Program-made: the position numbers and the translations under genes
Notes under the pieces: generated by a model
Database searches by the model: none
What the model was told of the DNA's origin: nothing
Seen by the model: only the letters and a program-made list of their open reading frames with translations
In this document: positions 1 through 8,275 of the stretch, piece by piece
Position numbering within the stretch: position 1 is the first letter of the stretch
How the letters are laid out: each line of letters opens with the position of its first letter
NCBI GenBank assembly: GCA_030447685.1
Contig: JAUJOK010000002.1
Span: 130,072 to 162,201, forward strand
Direction: 5' to 3'
Origin: Armatimonadaceae bacterium
Lineage (GTDB): Bacteria; Armatimonadota; Armatimonadia; Armatimonadales; Armatimonadaceae
Length of the DNA: 32,130 nucleotides

Positions 1-2544
1 GCGGTTCCGAACTGTCCGACTCCGGTCTGCTGGAAGATGGGCAGCGCCTTGAGGCGCAGCATCACATTGAAACCACGCTCGGCGCGGAAGCCGAACGGCT
101 GGTCGGTGTAGGTGAGGGTTATCTCGTAGTCATGAAAGGAGCGGGTCAGGGCGAAGTTTTTGTACTCGAACCGGCGCGTAAAGCCGTTGTAGCCCGCCAG
201 CGCCGAGATATTGAACGCGCCGCCGAAAAGCGGCGTTTCCAGCACGGCGTTCGCCTGGGCCAGCTTGCCGGTCTGCGGGTCGTAGCGCAGACCGGTATCC
301 AGGTTGATGCTGCCGGGGAGACGCACGCGCGAGCGGTTGGTCAGGTCGCGCAGACGCCCGGTGTTGATGTCATACGAGCTGGTGAAGCGCGTCTGGAAGA
401 TGTTCGAAGGACGCAGCGCAAGCTGAACCGCCAGGTTCTGCCAGGGCGTTTTCGGGATTGTGCTCAGCATGTCGCTGCGGGCAAGCTGAATATCGTAGCC
501 GGTGAACAGGGTCAGGCGGACACGCTCGGTGTTGTAGTTCAGGTTCGCGCCGATGTTGTTGAACGAGCCGGACTGGTCGGAGCGCAGCCGCGCGAAGCCG
601 TAGGGCCGCAGATAGCCGTAGGTGAAGTTCAGCGACGACCCCGGCCCCAGTGAACGGGTAAGCTGACTGCGGCCCCCCAGCACGTACTGCGCCGAATCGG
701 CGGCATAGACGGTCTGGCGCAGCGACGCGCCCAATTGCAGCCGAAAGCCGCCGAACAGGGCAATCGGGTTCGGGTTGGCGTCTATATTGAACAGGGCGCG
801 GTCGGTTTCCGTGCGCTCCCCGGCGTTCTCGATGAACTTGCCGTAGCCTGCCTGAAAGCGCAGCGGGAAGCCGCGCAGAAAGCCCAGCCGTGACGTATCG
901 GTGCTGAAAAGGATTTCGGGAATGCGTTCGGTGCCGGAAAAGAAGCCGCCGCCGCTCTCGCCGCCGGACAGGTTCTTGTTGGCGTTCAGCTCCATGTCGA
1001 ACAGGCCGACGCGCCCATTCACGCGCAGGTCGCCGTTCTGGGTCTCGCGCGTGCTGGTGCCGCTTCCGGTTGTGCCGCCGAGCGGTGAGACATAACGCGT
1101 GCCGTTCAAGCGGAACGTCGCATTGCCGCCCGACCCCAGAAAGGCCAGGTTCTGGCCCTGCGACAGTGAATACGAGGACGAGCGGTTGGTGCCGGTGCCG
1201 TAGTCGCTGCTGGTCTGGTTGAAGCTGAGACTGGTAGACGTTCCGCCCGCCGTGCGCGACAGCGACAGCGTGTCGTAGCGGGTGCTGGAGTTCGGTGTCA
1301 GCGCCTGGTACGAGTTCTGCTGGAAGTCCGAGGTCAGGTTCAGAAGAATGTCGCTGATGCGCTGCTGGTGGTTGATGCGCCCCGACAGGCTCCGCACATC
1401 GCGCCCCTGGTCGTTCAGGAAGTAGAAGATGGCCGTTCCTGTCGCCGCCTGCCCGAACTGATACTGCTGATCGAAGCCCAGCCCGATACCCTTTTTCTGC
1501 ATCGCATCGATACGCAGCAGGCCGGGAAAGGCGTCACCCAGCGCATAAGCGAGCGCGGTCTTGACGAAGACGCCCTCCTCCTGGGTGCGCCCCACCTGCG
1601 GCAGATAGCTGTAGCGTAGCGGGCGGTCCGTGATCGGGATTCCCAGATAGCGCAGGCGCAGCACCGGCTTATCGCCGATATACAGCACGGCGTTTCGCAG
1701 CGCGATGCGGCGGCCCGGAATGATCGTAAGCTGGCGGAACCCGATCCGGTAGTGCGGGTCGAGGTAATCGCAGGTGGTCAGCAGGCCGCCCATTCCGGTT
1801 AAAATCCGCCCGGTGCGGTCGAGCGTCTGGCCGGAAACGCGCAGCGGCTGCACCAGATTTCCGCCCAGATACTCCACCGGCACGACCGACTGCCCGCCGC
1901 GTGAGGAAAAGTCGCGCGTTCTTACATTCAGGCGGATAAACTCCCCGGCCACCCCCAGCGGATCGTTTTCAATCACCACATTGCCTTCGAGCGTGGCGAT
2001 GCTGCGGGTCTGGTCGAAGGTCGCCCGGTCGGCGCGGATACGGTAGCCCCGGTAAATCAGGCGACATTGCCTTCAGCTATGTCGCGCCCGCTGTTATCTT
2101 TGCGGAACGTGTCCGCATTTTCCACCTGGAGGTTCTTCGGTCTTCGACGATGACCGGCGTTTCGGGATTCAGGAGCGAAGGCAGCGGCTCCGGCGGCCCG
2201 GCGGGGCGTCCAGGTTGACACCCGGAGTCGCCGGGGATACCGTTTCAGGCGCGGTCTCCGGCGGCGTTGTCTGCGGCACGGCGGGCAGCGGCGGCGCGTT
2301 CTTCGATCGTCGGGCTTCGGCTCCGCGGGCGGAGTTTGTGGCTGCTGCGGTGTCGGCGCGGGTTCGGCAGGCCGGGTTTCCGCCGGTGGCGTCTGTGGCG
2401 CGGGCGTCTGTGGCGCGGGCGTCTGTGCGCGGGCGTCTGTGGCGCGGCGGGTGTTTCCTGAGCGACAGCGGTGGTGATCGGTGCAGCGAGGCACAGCGTT
2501 ACGGCAAGCGTGCGCAAGCGCCGGTGTTTCTTCAAGCGAGCCAC
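1..2544 (-). CDS. lptD: LptD/OstA-like outer-membrane LPS assembly protein, 3' end outside window, frameshifted
   Basis: Read on the minus strand, this gives a signal peptide (MARLKKHRRLRTLAVTL..., ending near AVAQ), a Pro/Gln/Thr-rich linker with QTPAP repeats, then an OstA-like segment (DIAEGNV...IYRGYRIRADRAT, TLEGNVVIEN). A long stretch rich in alternating polar and aromatic residues follows, typical of the LptD beta-barrel (for example YNTERVRLTLFTGYDIQLA). LptD-family proteins insert lipopolysaccharide into the outer leaflet of the outer membrane. The start is a GTG at 2544 whose G is the last base of the upstream permease stop codon, so the two genes are coupled. The linker and OstA junction hold about five apparent frameshifts between 2080 and 2430. 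One is at about 2070, where restoring one C joins EGNV to RLIYRGYR. The gene runs past base 1. The family is fairly certain; the exact lipid substrate is not. Confidence 0.72.
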
Positions 2545-3627
2545 TATTCCTGCGTCCTCAGCAGCCACAGGCCGATCAGGGTGAACAGAATATTCGTGCC
2601 CCAGGCGGCGACCACCGGCGGGAGCAGCCCGCCGAGCGCGATGTACTTCATGAAAAGCAGCGTGTTCCAGGCGATGAAAACGACGATAATCGACAGCAGC
2701 ACGCCTGGTAAAGCCGCCCGCACGCGAAAAGCGCAGGGCGAGCGGCGGCGCGCACAGCGTAAAGACCAGGCACATGGCGGGCAGCGACAGCTTAAACCAC
2801 CGCTCCACCTCAAACTTGAGGGCATCGTTCGTCTGGCCCAAAGGCGCGCATCCTGGGCACGCTGGGTCAGTTCGGAAACGCAAGCTGGTCTTCCCGCAGC
2901 GGCGGCGTCATCACCTGAGAAAAGTTGACGCGCAGGTTCAGCTTCCCATCCGGCGCGGTGCTTTCCAGAACGGTAATTCCCTCTTTGTTGTGATAATGCG
3001 TGACGACATCCTTGAGCGTCCACACGTCGGCATTATATTCGGCGGTCTGAGCGGTGGTGATGATCGGGTAGGCGTCCGGACTGGTCGGCGACTGCACGAT
3101 CACCACCTTGTTCAGCCGCAGACGCCCGGTGCCGACCCGCTGCGCCGAGCCGATATAAAGGCGTACCGCTCCACTTTGAACGCGACATTGCTTTGCACGG
3201 GGTCTTTGGGCAGGCTGTACAGCAGCGCCTCGGTGTTCTGCTGCTCGCGCCAGGCCCAGGGCACCACGCGGTCGGAGATATAAAACGCCCCAAAGCTGCT
3301 GATCGCGCCGCACAGCAGCAGCGGCGCGAAACGGCGGATCAGCGGCGCGCCGCCGCCGCGCAGCACCGTCACCTCCTGGTCGCGGGCCATGCGGCTGGTG
3401 GCGAGCGATGCGGCCAGCGCGGTCGCCACAGGCAGCGTCAGCACCAGGACGGTCGGGATATTCAGCGCCAGCGCCCGCAGCACGATCCCTATCGGCCATT
3501 TTTCCTGCAGCATCCGGCCCAGATACGCGAACAGCGTATTGCCTACCAGCATCATCAGAACGGCCAGCGTCCCGATCAGGAAGGGCAGGATAAGCTCCGC
3601 GAAGACGTAACGGTCGGAAAGTCGCAT
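2544..3627 (-). CDS. YjgP/YjgQ (LptF/LptG) family permease, frameshifted
   Basis: Starts with ATG at 3627 (MRLSDRYVFAELILPFLIGT) and continues with the family's N-terminal membrane segments, including LMMLVGNTLFAYLGRMLQ and a conserved RMARDQEVTVLRGGG stretch. The periplasmic domain follows (YPIITTAQTAEYNADVWTL, REDQLAF, ELTQRAQDARL), then C-terminal membrane helices (VLLSIIVVFIAWNTLLFMKY, NILFTLIGLWLLRTQE). These proteins form the membrane part of the LptBFG exporter, which pulls LPS from the inner membrane to the periplasmic bridge. The reading frame breaks near 3157, 2872, 2850 and 2712. Each break is mended by adding one T to a T run on the coding strand, so sequencing error is more likely than decay. 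It cannot be assigned to LptF or LptG from sequence alone. It lies directly upstream of the lptD-like gene, which supports the role. Confidence 0.8.
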
Positions 3628-3689
3628 GCGTTGAAAAGGGAAAAGGAACCAAGGGCGTGCGGGAACGAAACTCCCTTACTCCCTCGTTC

Positions 3690-3718
3690 TGTATAGCATA
3701 CCTATTCTACCAGCGCAA
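3690..3718 (-). promoter_or_regulatory. Promoter for the permease-lptD unit
   Basis: On the minus strand TTGCGC (3713-3718) is followed after 17 bases by TATACA (3690-3695), with TG one base upstream of the -10, an extended -10 form. It lies about 60 bases before the permease ATG at 3627 and back to back with the promoter of the zinc-ribbon gene. Confidence 0.55.
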
Positions 3719-3744
3719 CGGGCGCGCGCTCACGCGTGTCAGAA

Positions 3745-3774
3745 TTACGTCTCGTAGGGGCGTTGTGCTATAAT
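3745..3774 (+). promoter_or_regulatory. Extended -10 promoter for the zinc-ribbon gene
   Basis: TGCTATAAT at 3766-3774 is a perfect extended -10. TTACGT at 3745-3750 is a possible -35 with an 18-base spacer. Transcription would begin near 3781, about 64 bases before the preferred GTG start at 3845. Confidence 0.6.
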
Positions 3775-3844
3775 TTCCATAGAATTGGAGTCGCCGGGCG
3801 CGTTTAGCCTTCATCTGGGCGGACGGCACGCAGAAGGGTTCCCC

Positions 3845-4432
3845 GTGAACAGCGATAAAATTTGTCCGACCTGCGGGCGTCTCCATCCGCTGGAGGCCCG
3901 CTATTGCAGCAACTGCGGCCAGCTCCTGCGCGAACGCTTCGTGTCCGAGGAGGACACGGTCATCGGTCAAAGCCGCCTGCGCCTCCATCCCGCCGACAGC
4001 GACGATACAATCATTCAGCCGCGTCCGCGCGTCCTTTTTGACGAGCAGGCTGAGCATCAACAGCGGCAGCAGGCCCGCGAGCGGGAGCGGCGGGAAACGC
4101 GTCACAGCAGCAATAGCACCGCCGGCGCTGCCGTCGCACGAACAACTGCTGCCAGCAGCACGAACACAAGCGACCCGACTACCTGCGCGCTTCTGTCTTT
4201 CTTTTTCCCCGGCGTCGGCCAGATACTGGCGAAGCAGGTGTCCAAAGGCATTCTGCTGATTGTCCTTGCCTATATCGCCGTGCGCTATTTCCATCTGGGT
4301 CCTTTCACGATGCTGATGGTTGTGGGGCGCGTGCTGGCGGCGGTGGATGCCTACCATGTGGCGCGGCGCGTCCGGGCAGGCCGTAAGGTCGAAGAATGGG
4401 AATGGGGACTTCAGAACGGACCAAATAAGTAG
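3845..4432 (+). CDS. Zinc-ribbon protein with C-terminal membrane hairpin
   Basis: The 195-residue product opens with a zinc ribbon: CPTC (Cys7, Cys10) and CSNC (Cys21, Cys24), as in double-zinc-ribbon proteins. A charged, Gln/Arg-rich middle and an Ala/Ser/Thr linker follow. The C-terminal membrane part (about 115-175) begins LLSFFFPGVGQILAKQ and ends with a DAYHVARRVRAGR motif, similar to TM2-type membrane domains. The GTG at 3845 is preferred because AGAAGGG lies just upstream and the zinc ribbon begins a few residues later; a TTG at 3785 would add 20 residues of unlike composition. The role is unknown. The FPGxGQ-type hairpin recurs in the TPR protein at 7137, so both may use the same membrane module. 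Confidence is high for a real gene and low for a function. Confidence 0.72.
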   Translation: MNSDKICPTCGRLHPLEARYCSNCGQLLRERFVSEEDTVIGQSRLRLHPADSDDTIIQPRPRVLFDEQAEHQQRQQARERERRETRHSSNSTAGAAVARTTAASSTNTSDPTTCALLSFFFPGVGQILAKQVSKGILLIVLAYIAVRYFHLGPFTMLMVVGRVLAAVDAYHVARRVRAGRKVEEWEWGLQNGPNK

Positions 4433-4446
4433 GGGCCTCTCACGAT

Positions 4447-4502
4447 GGGCCTCTCCCCCCTTCCCCCTCTCCTAAAGGAAAGGGGGAAGGGGGGAGAGGC
4501 CC
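4447..4502. repeat. C/T-rich palindromic repeat, copy 1
   Basis: A near-perfect 56-base hairpin: GGGCCTCTCCCCCCTTCCCC pairs with GGGGAAGGGGGGAGAGGCCC around a TCCTAAAGGA core. It belongs to the same repeat family as the pair at 5837-5875 and 5942-5980. It sits 15 bases before proA and may affect expression or represent a small dispersed element. Confidence 0.8.
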
Positions 4503-4517
4503 AAGAAGAATACACGT

Positions 4518-5789
4518 ATGCAAATAGAAAACGAAGCGATAACCGAGGTAGAAACGAAGGCGAAGGCGGCCAAAGAGGCGGCGCGCCGTCTTGCCACCGT
4601 CGGTGCGGCGGCCAAGAACGCCGCCCTGCACGCGATGGCGGACGCCCTGAGCGAGCGATGCGATGAACTGCTGGAAGCCAACGCCCGCGACATCGGCGCG
4701 GCGCGCAACCGGGGCCTGACGCCGCACCTGATCGAGCGGCTGACGCTGAACCCGAAGCGCATCGACGCCATGCGCGAAGGGCTGGCGCAGGTCGCCACGC
4801 TGCCCGACCCCATCGGCGAGATCGTCGGCGGGTGGCGGCGGCCCAACGGCCTGCAAATAAACAAGATGCGCGTTCCGCTCGGCGTCATCGGCATCATTTA
4901 TGAGTCCCGCCCTAATGTCACCGTGGATGCCGCCGCGCTCTGCCTCAAATCCGGCAACGCCGTGGTGCTGCGCGGCGGCTCCGAGGCCATCCATTCCAAT
5001 GTCGCTCTCACGAACGTCATCGCGCAGGCGGCGGCGGGGCAGGGGATTCCTGCGGGAGCCATCGCGCTCATCGAAACCACCGACCGCGCCGCCGCCCGCC
5101 ATCTGATGACCCTGAACCAGTACGTGGACTGCCTGATACCGCGCGGCGGCGCGTCGCTGATTGAGACCGTGGTCAAAAACGCCACGGTGCCGGTCATCGA
5201 AACCGGCACCGGCAACTGCCATATCTACGTAGACGCCAACGCCGATGCGGAGATGGCGACTCGCATCATGATGAACGCCAAGTGTTCCCGCCCCTCGGTA
5301 TGTAACGCGGCGGAAACCTTACTGGTTCACGCCGATGTCGCCGAAGCGTTCCTGAGTGTTGCCCTCGCTGAACTGCATCGGGCCGGTGTCGAGGTGCGCG
5401 GTTGCCCCGAAACGCGCGGCAAAGCCGGGGAGGTTCCCGTCGCCGCCGCCACGGAGGAGGACTATTTCACCGAGTTCAACGCGTTGACGCTCGCCGTCAA
5501 GGTGGTGCGCTCGCTGGACGAGGCTATCGCGCATATCAACCACTACGGAACGCGCCACTCCGAGGCGATAGTGACACAGGACTACGCCGCCGCGCAGCGT
5601 TTCTGCGACGAGGTGGACGCCGCCGCCGTCTATGTGAACGCCTCCACCCGCTTTACCGACGGCTTCGAGTTCGGCTTCGGCGCGGAGATCGGCATCTCCA
5701 ACCAGAAACTGCACGCGCGCGGCCCGATGGGTCTGGAGGAGTTGACCACCATCAAGTACGTCGTGCGCGGCGACGGGCAGGTACGGTAG
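4518..5789 (+). CDS. proA: Gamma-glutamyl phosphate reductase (proline biosynthesis)
   Basis: ProA reduces L-glutamyl 5-phosphate with NADPH to glutamate 5-semialdehyde, the second step of proline synthesis, in the cytoplasm. The 423-residue product has the normal length for the family. Visible family blocks include PLGVIGIIYESRPNVTVDAA, LCLKSGNAVVLRGGSEA, the IPRGG segment, VIETGTGNCHIYVD and the catalytic-cysteine block RPSVCNAAETLL with Cys262. The C-terminal RFTDGFEFGFGAEIGIS and HARGPMGLEELTT segments are also typical. The ATG at 4518 is the only well-placed start, with an AAGAAG sequence upstream. No proB is present in the window. Repeats of one family lie on both sides of the gene. Identification is secure. 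Confidence 0.97.
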   Translation: MQIENEAITEVETKAKAAKEAARRLATVGAAAKNAALHAMADALSERCDELLEANARDIGAARNRGLTPHLIERLTLNPKRIDAMREGLAQVATLPDPIGEIVGGWRRPNGLQINKMRVPLGVIGIIYESRPNVTVDAAALCLKSGNAVVLRGGSEAIHSNVALTNVIAQAAAGQGIPAGAIALIETTDRAAARHLMTLNQYVDCLIPRGGASLIETVVKNATVPVIETGTGNCHIYVDANADAEMATRIMMNAKCSRPSVCNAAETLLVHADVAEAFLSVALAELHRAGVEVRGCPETRGKAGEVPVAAATEEDYFTEFNALTLAVKVVRSLDEAIAHINHYGTRHSEAIVTQDYAAAQRFCDEVDAAAVYVNASTRFTDGFEFGFGAEIGISNQKLHARGPMGLEELTTIKYVVRGDGQVR

Positions 5790-5836
5790 CCTCTCCCCCT
5801 GCGCCTGGTGGGGGAGGGACGGCTTAAAAGGCTAAA

Positions 5837-5980
5837 GACCTCTCCCCCCTGCCCCCTCTCCTAAAGGAAAGGGGGAGCCTGCTCTATGGAAGGCTTGATA
5901 AAGACCTTGCACTTTGCAGAAGCATCAGTATCCCTGGTACACCCCCTTTCCTTTAGGAGAGGGGGCAGGGGGGAGAGGTC
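5837..5980. repeat. Pair of inverted 39-base repeats between proA and nadD (copies 2 and 3)
   Basis: Bases 5837-5875 and 5942-5980 are exact reverse complements over 39 bases (GACCTCTCCCCCCTGCCCCC and onward), separated by 66 bases. Each copy carries the CTCCTAAAGGAAAG core also seen at 4447-4502. Together they can fold into one long hairpin or move as a unit. The space between them shows no gene. Confidence 0.85.
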
Positions 5981-5995
5981 CCCAAAGGATTAAAC

Positions 5996-6613
5996 GTGCG
6001 TATCGGCATTTTCGGCGGGACATTCGATCCGATTCACCTGGGGCATCTGCGGATGGCCGAGGAGATACGCGATTCCCTGTCTCTGGACCGCGTGCTGTTC
6101 ATACCCAACCAGGTTTCGCCATTCAAAACTGCGCGCAGTGTTTCCCCGGCGGAGCGGCGCATGGAGATGGTATGGCAGGCGGTCGCCGATAATCCGGCCT
6201 TCGTGGTCAGCCCGGTGGAGGTAAAGCGGCCCGGCCCCAGTTATATGATCGACACCGTGCGCGAACTGCGGCGTGACTATGGGGACGACGAACTTTTTCT
6301 GTTGATCGGCAGCGACGCGGTGCGCGAGCTTCCAAAGTGGCGCGACCCGGAAGACCTGCTTGCCGAGGTGCGTGTCGCTGTCGCCACCCGGCCCGGCACG
6401 ATGCCCGCCGACGTTCTGGCGGCCCTGCCCGACACCTGGGAGTCGCGCCTGACGTTTATTCCGATGCCCGGCCTGGATATATCGGGCACAGACCTGCGGG
6501 CGCGCGTGCGCGCTGCCCGCTCCATCACCTACCTCGTGCCGCGCGCCGTGGAAGCCTATATTGCCCGCCACGGCCTGTATAGCGGCGAGGAGCGTGGAAA
6601 GGAAATTTTGTGA
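5996..6613 (+). CDS. nadD: Nicotinate-nucleotide adenylyltransferase
   Basis: NadD joins ATP and nicotinate mononucleotide to form deamido-NAD+ in NAD synthesis. The 205-residue product shows the nucleotidyltransferase motif GGTFDPIHLGH (residues 7-17) and the second signature ISGTDLR (162-168, the family's SxTxxR block). It also has FIPNQVSPFK (35-44) and LIGSDAVRELPKW (103-115). The GTG at 5996 is preferred because AAAGGA lies 6 bases upstream and the GIFGGTF strand must be near the N terminus. Its stop overlaps the GTG of rsfS by four bases (GTGA), the common nadD-rsfS pairing. Identification is secure. Confidence 0.95.
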   Translation: MRIGIFGGTFDPIHLGHLRMAEEIRDSLSLDRVLFIPNQVSPFKTARSVSPAERRMEMVWQAVADNPAFVVSPVEVKRPGPSYMIDTVRELRRDYGDDELFLLIGSDAVRELPKWRDPEDLLAEVRVAVATRPGTMPADVLAALPDTWESRLTFIPMPGLDISGTDLRARVRAARSITYLVPRAVEAYIARHGLYSGEERGKEIL

Positions 6614-7131
6614 AAAACACAATGCCCAGCGAGGAGAAAGCCCAGCTTCTCCTGGATACGATAGAAGACCGCAAAGCGGTAGACCCGGTCATGCTCGATC
6701 TGCGCGGAAAGGTGCTGGTGGCCGACTTCTTTCTGGTCTGCTCCGGCACGTCGCATGTTCATATCCGCGCCATCGCCGACGCCGTGCTGGAAAAAGTGGA
6801 CGAGGCGCGTCTGCCCAAGCCGCGTATCGAAGGGCAGGAGATCGGCGAGTGGGTACTGCTTGATTTCGGCGATGTCGTGCTGCATGTGATGGGCGAGGAG
6901 CCGCGTGAGCGTTACAAGCTGGAGCAGTTCTGGAGCAGCACGCAGCCTAAAGGCGCGCTGCCACCGACTCCCGGCTCGGTTGCCGCCGAGGACATTGACG
7001 AGGACGACCTCGGTGATTTCGATGACGAGGACGAGATGAACGATGCCGCGTTCTTTTCGGAGGCCGACGAAGAAGTGGAGCCGGTAGACGAAGACGACCT
7101 GGATGACACTCCCCAGAGGCGTGCGCGGTAA
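6610..7131 (+). CDS. rsfS: Ribosomal silencing factor RsfS with long acidic tail
   Basis: RsfS binds L14 on the large ribosomal subunit and blocks subunit joining when nutrients are scarce. The core (about residues 8-112) has the family blocks ADFFLVCSGTSHVHIRAIAD (38-57), GEWVLLDFGDVVLHVM (79-94) and ERYKLEQFW (100-108). The product has 173 residues, against roughly 105-130 usually. The extra C terminus (about 113-168) is almost wholly Asp/Glu with little hydrophobic content, so it is likely disordered. The GTG start is set by the four-base overlap with nadD. The core call is secure; the tail's role is unknown. Confidence 0.93.
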   Translation: MKNTMPSEEKAQLLLDTIEDRKAVDPVMLDLRGKVLVADFFLVCSGTSHVHIRAIADAVLEKVDEARLPKPRIEGQEIGEWVLLDFGDVVLHVMGEEPRERYKLEQFWSSTQPKGALPPTPGSVAAEDIDEDDLGDFDDEDEMNDAAFFSEADEEVEPVDEDDLDDTPQRRAR

Positions 7132-7136
7132 CGTCC

Positions 7137-7925
7137 ATGTCTTCTGCGCCAACGCCGCCGCCGCCGTCCCCGGAAGAAAAAAAGCCGGTTCTGTCGGACA
7201 TTGAGCGTGACCGCGAGCGCGACCGTCTGCTCACGCTCGCCAATGTCCATCGGATGCGCGGCCAGCTTGCCGACGCCCGTGAAACGCTGAAAAAGGCGAT
7301 TGCGCTAAGCGAGGCCCAGTCGGCGGGCGATGCGCCCATCCACGAAATGCTCGGCGATATTCTGGCGGCGGACGAGAAATGGGATGACGCCAAAGATGCC
7401 TACAACACCGCCCACGTTCTCGACCCGGCCCGCGCCTCCGCCGAGCGTAAGTTCGCGCAGATGACCCTGCGCGCCGCCGACGCCAAAGCCGAGCGCGCTT
7501 TGCTGGACGCCCAGCTTCGCGGCGAACTGCCCCCGGCAGGAGCCGCCCCCATCCATGGAAAGAGAGCCTCAAGCCTGGCGTTCCTGCTCTCCGCGCTTAT
7601 GCCTGGAGCCGGGCAGTTGTATAACGGTCAGACGGTTAAAGGGCTGATCTGCCTCGGCATCTACGCTCTATCGCTTATAGTCGTCTTTTTCTCTCCCGGA
7701 GGCAGTGAGTTCCTGGAAGGCATTGTACTCTTTGCCGTACCCATGAAAGGACGCCTACCCTCGGAACCCTCCCCGCTTTTGCTCACTTTTTTCCTGGCAG
7801 GCGTGGTCATCTGGATATATGCGGTCCTGGATGCCCCGATGATCGCCAACAAGATCAACCAAGGAACCGCCACCCCCGGCGGCAGCGGCGGTTCCAAACC
7901 CGACAAGACCGGCTGGGAAGTGTAA
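7137..7925 (+). CDS. TPR protein with C-terminal membrane segments
   Basis: The 262-residue protein has a proline-rich N terminus, then two or three TPR-like helix pairs (about 30-108: LANVHRMRGQLADARETLKK, IHEMLGDILAADEKWDDAKD, AYNTAHVLDPARA). The membrane region includes LAFLLSALMPGAGQLYNG, ICLGIYALSLIVVFF and LLLTFFLAGVVIWIYAVLD, ending near residue 236 with a Gly/Ser-rich tail. The PGAGQLYNGQ motif is typical of TM2/DUF5683-like membrane hairpins. It follows rsfS by five bases and is probably co-transcribed with nadD and rsfS. Function is not known; a scaffold at the inner membrane is a guess from the TPRs. Confidence 0.78.
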   Translation: MSSAPTPPPPSPEEKKPVLSDIERDRERDRLLTLANVHRMRGQLADARETLKKAIALSEAQSAGDAPIHEMLGDILAADEKWDDAKDAYNTAHVLDPARASAERKFAQMTLRAADAKAERALLDAQLRGELPPAGAAPIHGKRASSLAFLLSALMPGAGQLYNGQTVKGLICLGIYALSLIVVFFSPGGSEFLEGIVLFAVPMKGRLPSEPSPLLLTFFLAGVVIWIYAVLDAPMIANKINQGTATPGGSGGSKPDKTGWEV

Positions 7926-7980
7926 CGGCACGCAGCGCCATCGGCAGCGCCAGTGCCGCTGATTAAAAAACCAGCGATTG

Positions 7981-7995
7981 TGATATTATTCCGGT
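7981..7995 (+). promoter_or_regulatory. Extended -10 element right before a start codon
   Basis: TGATATTAT at 7981-7989 reads as an extended -10 (TGN plus TATTAT). The ATG of the next gene is at 7996, only six bases beyond it, where transcription would normally begin. No ribosome binding site fits in between. The -35 (GATTAA, 7961-7966) is weak. Confidence 0.4.
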
Positions 7996-8256
7996 ATGGA
8001 ATGCGCCTATCCCCGATACGCGGCGTATAAAGCCGTGCAGCGCGCCCGGCAGCAGGCCAAGAAGCCGGTTTTGCTGCGATTCTCCCCGGATTTCTGGGAG
8101 AAGATGACCCGCACCACCAGCGTCTACCATACCCTTTACTGGGACCCGCGCGGCGGCCACGCCGAGATATACGGCATCAGCGTCGATCTCACCAGCGGCC
8201 CGCCGCACCTGCTCTGCGACGACGGAACCGTCATCCCCTTCGCCCCCCGAACTTGA
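7996..8256 (+). CDS. Small protein of unknown function
   Basis: An 86-residue product (MECAYPRYAAYKAVQRARQQ...) with a basic N-terminal helix and a C-terminal part suggestive of beta strands (SVYHTLYWDPRGGHAEIYGI, HLLCDDGTVIPF). No membrane segment or signal peptide is seen and no family was recognised. Codon use and the plausible fold make it a likely gene. It stands alone between the TPR gene and a convergent gene ending at 8276. The ATG lies just after an extended -10 with no ribosome binding site, so the message may be leaderless. Confidence 0.5.
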   Translation: MECAYPRYAAYKAVQRARQQAKKPVLLRFSPDFWEKMTRTTSVYHTLYWDPRGGHAEIYGISVDLTSGPPHLLCDDGTVIPFAPRT

Positions 8257-8275
8257 TGGGCATCTTGCTGTCCGG

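Noticed and set aside
2215..2928. Plus-strand frames opposite the lptD start and permease
   Set aside because: The protein text is low-complexity Arg/Ala and the minus-strand reading gives recognisable LptD and permease sequence.
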